In this document: piece after piece, positions 1-10,600 of the stretch
Position numbering within the stretch: the first letter of the stretch is position 1
Layout of the letters: every line of letters starts with the position of its first letter
Assembly: GCF_030867095.1 (NCBI RefSeq)
Contig: NC_081826.1
Span: 254,180,251-254,244,250 of the forward strand
DNA length: 64,000 nt
Source of the DNA: Alligator mississippiensis
Lineage: Eukaryota; Chordata; Crocodylia; Alligatoridae
Reading direction: 5' to 3'
Notes under the pieces: generated by a model
What the model was told of the DNA's origin: nothing
What the model saw: the letters and a program-made list of their open reading frames with translations, nothing else
The model's database searches: none
Translations under genes and position numbers: made by a program

Positions 1-996
1 TTTGTAAATTTGCAAATGGACTTTGTTCAAATGCCAAAATGTTGTTCTTTTGAATATATTCTTGTCATTATTGATATGTACTCTGGTTGGGTAGAAGCTT
101 ATCCTTGTAAACATGCAGACTCCACCACTGTAGCAAAGAAACTTTTGAAAGAATTCATCCCCAGATTTGGCCTGCCACTCACGCTAGACAGCGACCGAGG
201 AACACACTTTACAGGGCAGATTGTTAGAAACATCTGTAAGGCCCTGAACATACACCAGCACTTGCACTGTGCCTACCATCCCCAATCCAGTGGCACAGTA
301 GAGCGAAAAAACTCTGACTTAAAAACACGCCTGTCTAAAATTTGTGCTGAAACTAACTTGAAATGGCCAGATACATTGCCACTGGCACTCATGCACATTA
401 GAAACACTGCCAACAGAAAACATGGACTGTCCCTGCATGAAATTCTCATGGCACGTCCCATGAGAATGGCCACTACACCACCCCCATTTCCTCATCAGAC
501 TAATCTTCAGTTGGATGATGAAACTGTTTTAAATTACTGTAAGGCACTAATGAAATGTGTCAGATCTATTCATTCACAGGTTCAGGAAGCGCTGCCACCT
601 GCTGCAGACGTCCCGTGCCATTCGCTTGAGCCTGGAAACTGGGTATATATCAAGGTTCATCAACAAAAAAACTCACTCCAACCCAGATGGAAGGGCCCCT
701 TCCAGGTGCTCCTAACCACTAACACTGCCGTTCGTTGCCAAGGACACCAGACGTGGACTCACGCCTCGCACTGTAAAAAGGTTTCACCTCCATTGGACCC
801 CGAAGCAGCTGAATTCCAACTGGACAGAAAGACTCCACAAGCTGGTAGTGAGTTCAGCGCCTGCCAGCAGAAGAATTCAGGACCAGTGGTGAGCATAGTG
901 CCCTCTGACAAAGAGGATTTACCAATACAGAGTGAAGAAGATGTGCCCCCGCGACACCACTATGCCCTCCGGGAAAGGAAAAAGGCCTCCACCTAG
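1..996 (+). CDS. pol: Retroviral pol, C-terminal part: integrase
   Basis: This is the open 3' end of an endogenous retroviral pol gene (about 331 codons, 5' end cut by the window). It encodes most of the integrase, which inserts proviral DNA into the host genome. The catalytic triad of the DDE fold is visible: an Asp in the MDF motif at the very start, an Asp in the SDRG motif about 60 residues later, and a Glu in the SGTVER motif about 35 residues after that. The C-terminal third has the PGNWVYIK and RWKGPFQV segments typical of the GPY/F module of gamma- and epsilon-type integrases, followed by a charged tail. The zinc-binding HHCC domain lies outside the window. There is no frameshift or stop before the TAG at 994-996. 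The last part overlaps env in another frame, as in gammaretroviruses. Confidence 0.88.
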   Translation, partial: FVNLQMDFVQMPKCCSFEYILVIIDMYSGWVEAYPCKHADSTTVAKKLLKEFIPRFGLPLTLDSDRGTHFTGQIVRNICKALNIHQHLHCAYHPQSSGTVERKNSDLKTRLSKICAETNLKWPDTLPLALMHIRNTANRKHGLSLHEILMARPMRMATTPPPFPHQTNLQLDDETVLNYCKALMKCVRSIHSQVQEALPPAADVPCHSLEPGNWVYIKVHQQKNSLQPRWKGPFQVLLTTNTAVRCQGHQTWTHASHCKKVSPPLDPEAAEFQLDRKTPQAGSEFSACQQKNSGPVVSIVPSDKEDLPIQSEEDVPPRHHYALRERKKAST

Positions 997-2398
997 TTTC
1001 TGGTTCCCGAGATGGGATTGGTTGGTTGTGACTTGGGTAATTCTTAGTTTTCTTGTTTGGATCATCCTACACGAATCTAAAGACTCAGTAACTGAAGAAA
1101 ACATGATAAACAACTTAATATTGCAGAATAGATCAAGAAGGTCACTATTTCATCACCAAAATGTTTTCCTCCAGTTATCTTACCAATTTGCAAAGGACTT
1201 AAATGTTTCTCAATGTTGGGTATGCAGTCATGCCCCTATTCATTCTACCGGGGAAATACCCATGATATCGACACCTTTAAATGCCACACAAATGTCGGCC
1301 CCTTACTATTCAGATTTTAAAGGAAATGAAACCTGGCAAGATATAAAATATAACCGATTTGATTATATACGGTTAGCCTATGCCACCCTGGGAAAACTTT
1401 GTTGGACCTGTAACGGATCTGAATTTTCAGTAGGAATCAGTAAATGTGAGACAGAATTTAAGATAAATGGGGCATGGTTCTCTAATGGTTCCTGGATATC
1501 TAATTATACTCCCAAATAAAGTGGATTTTCAGGTTATTATACACAATGGATGATGAGACCACGCTGTAATGATAGCCACGGGTTTACTGCACTGGCTGGC
1601 CATTATTTCACATGTGGAGACAAGACCTATAAACACCTTCCTTCTGGATGGGAAGGAACATGCTATGTCCCTGCAATATATCCCCCTATTGCTGTTAGAT
1701 CTTACTTGCCAAAAGGAAAGATTCGCAACATGCAGGAAATTACAGAAACTCAGAGATTTTGGGGAATCATGTTTCCCAACTACGGCACAGGCTTGGCCAT
1801 GTCTGAAATAAAGAAAGTTGCAGCATCCCCAGAGAAGATAGCTAATGCTACTGCTATTAGTCTTCACGAAATAAATAATGAAATGAAGGAAATAAGACAG
1901 ATGACTTTACAAAACAGATTTGCTTTAGATTACATGTTAGCCAGCAAAGGAGGAGTCTGTGCTTTAATTGGTAAAGAATGCTGTACTTACATCCCTGATA
2001 ATTCCGAAAAAATACAAGATTTGGCTGAACATATTCAAAAGGAAGCAGCCAAATTACATGAGCCAGACGATTGGAATTTAAGTTAATGGTTTAGGTCCCT
2101 TTTTGGCTCCTTAGGATCCACCATTATTCATGGATTATTGATCTTCTTTATTATCGTCCTGATATGTGTAATTTTCATGCTTGTACGCTGTTGTCTTAGC
2201 TACATATCTAAGCAAACCCAACCAGGGAATAGATTAATGTTCCTGCAAATATCTGAACAAAATCAGCAGAAGGAAAATGAAAGAAAACACACCACAGAAA
2301 CTAAAATGATGGTACTAAAAAGATGTGAGCAGATTGAAAGAAGATATAGAAAGATGCAAGATGAAATAGAGAGACTCATGGGAATAGAAATAGAATAA
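941..2398 (+). pseudogene. env: Retroviral env, gamma-type, broken by two in-frame stops
   Basis: The envelope glycoprotein frame starts in the pol end; the first ATG in frame is at 941. A hydrophobic segment at about codons 25-42 looks like a signal peptide or anchor. The surface part has a CWVC motif and several N-X-S/T sites. The transmembrane part has a CX6CC motif (about 1958-1986), which in gamma-type envelopes marks covalent SU-TM pairing, followed by a membrane span (about 2120-2200) and a charged cytoplasmic tail. The frame is broken by TAA at 1517-1519 and TAA at 2084-2086. All three pieces are in the same frame and I see no frameshift. A basic RSRR sequence lies near the N-terminus, but I see no clear furin site at the expected SU/TM boundary. 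It is probably nonfunctional in this copy. Confidence 0.85.
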
Positions 2399-2417
2399 GA
2401 TGAGACTTGTAAGTCTC

Positions 2418-2429
2418 AAAGGGGGGAAA
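2418..2429 (+). other. Retroviral polypurine tract
   Basis: The purine run AAAGGGGGGAAA lies directly before the TG that opens the LTR. It is the usual primer site for plus-strand DNA synthesis. Confidence 0.85.
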
Positions 2430-2719
2430 TGTGGAAGCAAAGGATGGCTGAGGCCTCAGGGGGGGGAGAGAGAAATTCCTTAGATAAGAGGAAGATGACC
2501 ATTAAACTGTCTTGAAGGATACAAGACAGATAGCCCCAAGGCAGGAAAAGCTAGTTTAGGCAGCCCTTTGTCTCGAATCTATAAAAGGTTAATTGCCCTG
2601 GATGTAAAGTAGAGAGGCCACAGCAGAAATCTTCCTGTAAGGGTCTCTCTTCGATAGCTATCGAAATAAAGTTTCTACCTGACCTGATTCCAAATTCTAC
2701 AGCATGTTTTTTTTCCACA
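2430..2719 (+). repeat. 3' LTR of the endogenous retrovirus
   Basis: The LTR starts TGTGGAA right after the polypurine tract. The best end is TTCCACA at 2713-2719, which gives a perfect 7-base inverted repeat and a length of 290 bases. An alternative end at TTCTACA (2701) pairs with one mismatch. A TATA box (TCTATAAAAGG, 2578-2588) and a polyadenylation signal (AATAAA, 2665-2670) mark the U3-R-U5 order. The region between them carries a short palindrome, TCGATAGCTATCGA. Confidence 0.82.
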
Positions 2720-4011
2720 ACACCCTCAATGCCTCGTGCAGCTGCGGGGTCCCTTCAACTCTCAGGACTCTCTGTGCACTGACCTGTGCACTGACGCCAC
2801 GGCTCCTGCCACAGCGGGGCTGAGACGCAGCCGCTTGCTGCTTCCCGCTTGGCAAAGGCATCTTCAGGGTGCTTCTGGGGCAACTGCGCTGCCCCACTAG
2901 TCAGCTCTACCAGCTCTTCTGCAGCCCTGTCTTCATTGTCCCTTGTCAAATGTGCTGGGCACACAGGCTTTTATCCCTTCTGGAGGCTGTGCCCTCAAAT
3001 TGAAAACAAACCAACTGGAAAGCCTGAGAGCACCAATTGGAAAGCCCACACCCTGCCCTGGCTTGGCAGTGCCTGTTGGCTCCCCTTCGCTTCAGCATCC
3101 AGGGCAGTCTCCCCACTCGCCCCCCACTTGCTATGGCACTGCATGTCCCAACCTCCATTTCCCACCTTTTGCAAGTTCCTCACATGCACACACAACATAG
3201 AAACTCTAATGTATTAAAATACATATTAAAAAAACCTTTAAGCTAATCAGGCTTGTTATCTTACATGCTAAAAAGAGAAATATCATTTTAAATACTTGTG
3301 AGGTGCTTATGCTTTACAGTGATGGGGAATATATAAGCAAATAATATAGCTAGGGGTCTACTGAAATCGCAGTCTTGCGGATTTCACAGAAACTGCAAAA
3401 TCCAGGATTGTCTGCGAAATTAACAACAACAAAAAACCCTTATTTTATTAAGTGGGAGGGGAAGGGGCTGGCTGGTGGGGCAGCAAGAAGGGCAGCAGAA
3501 AAGATGGTTGCCATCCTCTTGCCTCTCCTCCCAACCCACCCCGGGCCTCCACCAATTAGTGCTGAGGGGCAGGACTGCATGAAGGGCAACCAGCAGTCAA
3601 GATGGTGGCCACCCCCTCATCCCTCCTCCTCCGCAGGGACTCTTTGCCAAGCATTACTGAGGTATGGGGCTGCCGGAGCACATCTGCAAAATGCCCACGA
3701 AATTTGCTCTTTATGCTGCAACGAACCCATGAAAATTGGTAAATCTAACTATGATTTAAGTAGACTACTAAATACAGCAAAGCAGCATAAGGCAAAGCAC
3801 AGAAGACAATAGGATAATACAACCAAGTTTACTAAAATTTACAATCCCAGCAAACTCAGCAATTTCAATAGCTAGGAAAAAGCTGATGGGAGCTTAAGTA
3901 AAAGCAATGAAAATATAAAAATATGTTACCAAAAGGAGAAAAAATTAACTGCAATAAAGTATTTTAAGATAAAACTAACGCTTCACTATATGGATTAAAA
4001 TGTACACACAC
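2720..4011. other. ANKRD31 intron stretch, mostly unrecognised
   Basis: No exon is recognised here. The part at 2740-3200 is moderately GC-rich with no clear signature. The part at about 3350-3730 starts with TAGGGGTCTACTG and has loosely mirrored ends (AAATCGCAG and GCGAAATT near the left, ACGAAATTTGC near the right), so it may be a decayed DNA transposon, but I could not define a target duplication. The remainder is AT-rich. Confidence 0.4.
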
Positions 4012-4665
4012 CTGCTCATCTTTTATATTCCATAACTTTGACTCTGTTAACGTTTTTCTTTCTTTCAGCTGCTCTATATAAAACCAAGACTCGAAGGTAT
4101 CCGCTATTTGCGTGCATTCGTCATCTCTCTGGGAAATACTGAGTTCTGATCTCAAGTGTTCTTCCATAACACGAAGCTCTCTTTCCGTCTCTGCTAATTG
4201 ATAGACAGGTTGTACTAAAGATTCTGACAAAGAATTCAGTGCTGTCAGAAGCTCTTCTGGGAGGGCATTGTTCTTCTCATCACCCAAAGTATCTACAGAT
4301 AGAACATCATCCTGACATTCTAGAATATCGTGCAAAAAGTTTATCATTTTTGGACTCTCAGATTCACTGAGTGGTTTCAGCAAATCTTGAATTTCAAATT
4401 CATCAGCCATTATTCTTTGTGCAGTAAACGCTTCCTTGGAAATCTTCTCTGGGGGTGCTGATGAGACAGCTGTATCTGTATTAACAGAATGATCTTTAAC
4501 CTTGGCATCAAGCTCAATAATCATCATGCTGGCACTCTGACAATCTTTTAAAACACTTGGAAATATGTTTTGCAGTGTCAATTCCTTTGGAACCATGAAT
4601 GTCTCCTTTGCAATGGCACCTGAGAGCAGGCTTTCTTCTGGAGACTCGTCTTCATCATTAAATCT
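4012..4665 (-). CDS. ANKRD31: ANKRD31 coding exon 7 (large exon)
   Basis: This 654-base exon encodes 218 residues. The acceptor TTTTTCACAG ends at 4666 and the donor follows CAG at 4012 (GTGTGTG). The frame stays open upstream of the acceptor, but that extension reads through the intron: only the internal acceptor fits the phase-0 end of exon 6, and similarity to human ANKRD31 begins just after it. The segment is acidic and low in structure, with SPEESLLSG, DALPxELLxAL-like ([10 protein letters not shown]) and DDECTQIAD matches. The donor could lie elsewhere, because the frame runs on for 16 more codons. Confidence 0.85.
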
Positions 4666-7600
4666 CTGTGAAAAACATTTTTTCCAAAAAGCAACATTTA
4701 AAACACTATCTATTTTACAGTTCATCAATGCCCTTATAGCTTGTTTATATCTTTTGGACCAAATTAAACTTCTGATTTCCCTAGTACAGAAGACCAAGAA
4801 TGAGAAAAGGTATAAATCTAGCATTCGTTAGAGGTCAAAAATCTCATACTACTCTCAGTGTATCTGTATGCCACACTGATGTTCAGAAAGTTTTTTCCAC
4901 CTTTTTTTAAATATGGTGTTAAATATTTTCATAGTCTAGGCAAACAGTAAAAATCACAGATCATTGCAGATATAGTATAAAAGTTTTGAATCGTGCAATT
5001 GCTTAAAGTGGCCAAGGAAACTTGTTTCACATCAAACACTCACAAAAATATGTAAAAAAGTAGTGTACACTTTCTTTAACTACGTGTCAGTGTACATCTC
5101 AGTGTATGGAAGCATGTGCCTCAGGCTTACAAGCTTGGAATAGCCATTTTCATTGGAGTGTTACATGTGCCCTCTGCCTCCTCGTGCTCCCCTGTGACAG
5201 CATAAAAAACAGAGCAGATGCTAACTCTCCCTCAGCTCCATTTTACTACCCATGAGACAGAACATGGATGGCTTCCAACCTGCCATCAACCCTGGTACTT
5301 CTTCCCAGAAAAATTGAGTTTGAAATTCCTCTTCAGTGCCTTATTATATTATTACTACCAGTATATTTAATTAAATAGGCAGAATGAGGGATATACCTCA
5401 ATTGTTTTATCTAGGAGCTATAGAAAAGATTCCACTAAAATAGAGAGAAAGAAGCATCTACCCCTGACACTTTCTTATTCTAAAGGAAACAAGAGAGTAC
5501 ACATACTATTCTACACCTCAGGAGACCAAAGAAATGCATGCATTGCTTAGATTCAGGATGGTAATACCTGAGGATTCTGTTGGAGTGTAACCCCCTCATG
5601 CAAATCAAGAAAGAGTTAATAGGTTGCTGGGTACTATTCAACCTCACCCATGAGAAATTAAGTAAGTATCAGTCTTTGAGGGAGGAACTAAACAGGGAGG
5701 CAACAGTTCTACTGACAGCTGAATGGAGGAAGAGGAAGATACATAGCTCTAAGTAATGGCAAATGGCAATAACTGAGGAAGACTGCACCCTAGCTGAGCC
5801 TCTGTACAGAAAAGGAGTAAGCAGGGGAGGGAAGTCCTGCCAGGTAGGCGATCATCATATTTGACTATCAATAACCAACTTAGACTTGCCTAAGTGTGGG
5901 GGAGGAGGGCGCACTAGTGCAGTTGCACTCTCCTGATCCCTGCTCCTCCCAAAGTTTAAAACCAACTGCCTGACAGTGGCAGTAACATTTTTTATTCAGG
6001 CACCAGTAAGGGAGTCAATTGAATTCATAGCTCATTAAAATCTAGCTGATTCTTCCTGAATTCTTCATTCCACAGGTGTTAACGACCCTGTCTCCTTTAT
6101 AATGGTCGTGATGTTCCACTCATCAAGCTAGCCTTTTTCTGCAATTCTTCTATCTGTTAGCTGCTTCCAATAATGTAGCTCCTATTTCACAGCCCTGCAG
6201 GCTAGTTTTAACATATTCCAATAAGGTTATATTGGTTTTTGCTTTGATCTTAAACTGAATAGTGGACTCCAAGAAGAACATGAGCCGGCAGTGTGACGAA
6301 GCCATCAGAAAAGCCAATGGCACTTTATCATGCATCAGCAGATGCATGACGAATAGGTCCAGGGAGGTGATACTTCCCCTCTATAGGGCGTTGGTCAGAC
6401 CGCAGTTGGAGTACTGCGTGCAATTCTGGGCGCCACACTTCAAGAAGGATGCGGATAACCTGGAGAGGGTCCAGAGAAGGGCAACTCGTATGGTCAAGGG
6501 CCTGCAGACCAAGCCCTACGAGGAGAGACTAGAGAAACTGGACCTTTTCAGCCTCCGCAAGAGAAGGTTGAGAGGTGACCTTGTGGCTGCCTATAAGTTC
6601 ATCACCAGAGCACAGAAGGGAATTGGTGAGTATTTATTCACCAAGGCGCCCCCGGGGGTTACAAGAAACAATGGCCACAAGCTAGCAGAGAGCAGATTTA
6701 GACTGGACATTAGGAAGAACTTCTTCACAGTTTGAGTGGCCAAGGTCTGGAACAGGCTCCCAAGGGAGGTGGTGCTCTCCCCTACCCTGGGGGTCTTCAA
6801 GAGGAGGTTAGATGAGTATCTAGCTGGGGTCATCTAGACCCAGCACTCTTTCCTGCTTATGCAGGGGGTCGGACTCGATGATCTATTGAGGTCCCTTCTG
6901 ACCCTAACATCTATGAATCTATGAATAAGATAGTCCTAGACTGCTAGCATATTAGTAAAGCTTCTAGTCTCTTTTTACCTGGAGAAAAATACGGTTTGTA
7001 TTATATGTAATGAGATACCACACCTTCTGCACCACCCTTTTCAAAGTCCTAGATCTGCCCATGAAGTGAAGCAAGGGATCTAATGATAACAGAGCCCAGA
7101 GGGGAGAAGTGTTGTGGTTTTTTGTGTTTCTTCTGGACTTGAGGTATTCTGGAAGCTGGAGAGAAACTTTGTGTGACCAAGCACAAAATCATAGAAAAGT
7201 AGGACTGGAAGGGACCTCAGGTCATCTACAATAACCCCCCTGCTCCATACAGAATCATCCCTATCTAATCCATCCTGTACAAGCATAGGTCTAACCCAGT
7301 GGTTCTCAACTTTTTTAGTCTCAAAGCATCCCTTGGAAAATGCTAGCCCATAGTTTTCACTTATTTTTTGACTATGGAATAAATAAAGCATTATTTTTCT
7401 GTTGCAATGAACTCAGAAAGACCAAAGCAGGGAAAAATATTTTTGACTTTATGAATTCTTATTTGAAATCTCTGGGTTTAATCTCATGAATGATGTTTGC
7501 GTACTGGCCAGGGCACCCTGGTTGAGAATTCTTGGTCTAACCTATTCTTAAAAGTAGACAAACAACCTTCTCACACAGCTACCAGGTACACTGCCCCAAG

Positions 7601-10600
7601 ATGCCAAGAACACCCTAACCCAGTAGCATAACTAGGGGTGGGCAAATGCGGCATTAGTCCCAGGCTTTTACACTGACTTTTATGCAACCAGAATGGAAAC
7701 CCCTGCAGAGTCTGCTCAGGTGGGAGTGTAATTCAGGGCAATAGTGCTCAAGGCAGCCTCAGTGCTTCTGCAGCAGGCACCACTGCTGTAGTGGGGAGAT
7801 GTTGGCACAGCCAGCAGCTACAGGGTTAATGGAGTTGTGGCCAGTTCTAGCTCTCTCCTTACATTTTGTTGCCACCAGATTTACCTCTGCCTACCACCCC
7901 AGAAATGACATTTAGCAGACAGGGGTGACAGGGGTGAGCTACGGCCTCTTTGTTAACCCCTAGCTCCTAGCCACACCAACACGTCTTTCCCGCAGCAGTG
8001 ACTCTTCATTAAGGATTAGGAGCATGAGGCTGACTCTACCTAGCTTCTGGCCACACCAACACCTCTCCCCACAGCAGGTTTGGCCTAAGCTATAAACCAT
8101 ACCAGTTATGTTTCTGCCTGCCACAGGTAAAGCAGAGAAACAAGGGCAATGCCAGTATCTTACTGCTGCAAGTACAAAATTATGGTAGTTTTCAAAATAC
8201 ACCCAAGAGATAAAAGGAAAAGGACCTATGTCCCCACTGCAGAGAAAGGCAAAACCCCCACAGTCCATGCCAATCTGACCTTGGGGTAAAATTCCTTTCT
8301 GAACCCAAATGTGGTGATCAGTCTGATCTTGAGTGGAAGGGCAAGTCCTTCTAAGCAAGAACCTACGTAAGCAGCTGGCAGATCACTCCAGGAAATTCAG
8401 CCTCAGCTGCACCCTTCCTGCTTTCTCAGCAGGTCCTCCTGATGACTTACCTCTGCACAGATAAGGGTTAGTTCCTAGGGGCCAGACGAGAACCTGGGAC
8501 AGTGAGGTTTATCTGCCAAGAGACAGGTTCCTTTCATTCCAGCCTCTATGGAATGGAGTGAAACTGAACCTAGCTACAACCCAAGAACTTGTCTCATGAT
8601 ATTAAATAATATATCCATATAATATTAGCCTGACCTAGGGCCCAAGTCTCAGATCATCACAAAAGAAGGAGCTCTACAGGCATGATATATAGGAAAGATA
8701 AGTTATATGGTTTGTTTCCATTGCTGTTTGGGATTTGCATTACACCAGAAGACTGGGCTATGCTGTAGGAGAGGAGAAGGCCTGGGGCACTCTGGGTTTT
8801 AAGCCCTACAAAAGGGGCAGAGGGAGTGAACTGCACGAGGGCTGAGACAGTTAACACGGGGCCGTGGGCTTGGAACCTGGCATGTGCAGCCTAGGCTGTA
8901 GTCCAGAATCTGGGACAGGAGCTAATCCCAGAGGAGGGCCTGGAGGAGTAGGTACTCTGAAAGGCAACTGGTCTGGGACTAGCAAAAAGGGGAGGACAAG
9001 GGGCTGAGTTCCCTCCCCCAGCACAGGTGGCGCTGACCCCCTAGGAATAGGCAGGGCTGAGGCCAAGGGGCCAAATGCAGGGAACAGTGCCAACTGCAGA
9101 ACATAACTGTAGGAGTTCTGCACTGTTCAGGAGTCAGGAACAGCTTGATGGACCTCCTCAGTAAGCAGTCTGCCTTCACCCACAAGTGGCACTAGGGATG
9201 CACTGATAGAGACCTTGGGGGCCAACACTGATAGCTGATTTTTAAGGAGATATATCGGCCGATACTGATCCAATTTCCGATATGCAGCCCTGCAGCTTGA
9301 AGAGCTGTGTGCAGCTAGTAAGTCTGTTGTGGTGGAAGGGGCATAGGGAGAAAAGGGGCATTGGGTGGGGGGGGGAGGGGAGGCAGCAAATCAAGGCCCC
9401 TGCAGTGAGGGAGGAATGGGGCTGGGGCAGGGGCTGGGGTAGGTGCTGCCCAGCTGGGGTGGGGCGGGGCACTGGAGAGAGCTGCAGCTCATCCGGGGGG
9501 ACAGGATGCGGGGAGGGTGGAGTGGCTCCTGTGTTGTGCACACCCCAGGAGGGCATGGTGGGGCATGTGCCCCTGGATCTGTGTGGGGCATGGGCAGGGC
9601 GGGCTGCAGCTGCAGGCTGGGGCCAGAGCTATGCTGGGCTCTTCCCAGCAAGGGCTGGGCCAGGCTGCGCTGCTCTGAGCTCAGGGTAGGCAGCAGCGGT
9701 GCTGGGAGGGGCCTATGGGAGGGGCTGCAGCCACCTCAAAATTTGTTGTAGCCCCCCCCAGCCCCCCTCCCAGTGTCACCACTGCCTGCCCCAAGCGCAG
9801 TCCCAGCCCAACCCCCACACATGTGCTGGGAAGAGCCTGGCGCAGCCCCAGCTCACAGTTGCAGTCCACCCCACCCGTGCCCCACACAGATCCGGGGACA
9901 CATTCCCCACCACGCCCTCCCATTGTGCGTGCAGCGACAGGAGCCCCACCACACCCCACCGGATGAGCCACGGCTCTGTGAGGCACCCTGCCCCACCCTG
10001 GCTGGGCAGCACCAGCCCCTGCCTCCCCCTCCCTCACCACAGGGGCCTTGATCTGCTCTCCCACACCCCTTCCCTCCACGCACCCCTTCTACCTCAGCAG
10101 ACTTACCAGCTGCACGCAGCTTTCCAAGCTGCTGGGCTGTGCTTCTCGCTGCCTGCATGCTGCACTGTGGCTTCATGCATGCATGGGCATTTATCGGCCA
10201 AATTATCGGCCACATGAGGCTGATTTCTGATTCAGTTACTTTCCTTTATATTGATGCCAATCTGATATTGGACCAATGTAGTTGTGCACATCTAAGTGGC
10301 ACTGCACAAATCCATCCTGAATGACTATACCAAGTGTTCAGTACCTGTTCCAGAAGAATGTTAACTTTCAATCTCTAGCAGTAAGTTCTTTTAGCAGTGG
10401 AAGCAAGGCCTATACATATTTCTACAGAACCCACTAATTCCCAGGGTGATTGCCAAAGCCAGATAATATCCAAACATCCTCTATAATAGTTCCCTACTAG
10501 CTTAGGAAGTTTTAAGTTCCGTATGATCACTGAGCAGGCTCCTAGATATATTATCACAAGATCAGGCTGAGGGAACCTGCACTTCCCTACCAGACACTGC

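Larger units (their letters stand above)
1..2719 (+). mobile_element. Endogenous retrovirus, 3' part (pol end, env, 3' LTR)
   Basis: This is the 3' end of a provirus with class I (gammaretrovirus-like) layout. It has the end of pol with integrase, an env frame overlapping the pol end by about 56 bases, a polypurine tract and a short LTR. The gag, protease and reverse transcriptase genes and the 5' LTR would lie left of the window. It sits antisense inside an ANKRD31 intron. Pol is open to its natural stop, while env has two in-frame stop codons. The family name is not known to me. Confidence 0.9.

Noticed and set aside
3375..3812. A 145-codon frame in the ANKRD31 intron
   Set aside because: Low-complexity composition, no similarity that I recognise, and probable decayed transposon sequence.
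4666..4824. Upstream extension of the ANKRD31 exon 7 frame with its own Met
   Set aside because: It reads through intron sequence. The acceptor at 4666 fits the phase of exon 6 and marks where similarity to ANKRD31 begins.
9242..10230. Overlapping open frames up to 172 codons
   Set aside because: They fall inside the GC-rich palindromic hAT-like element; the frames mirror each other on the two strands and are low-complexity Pro/Gly/His.
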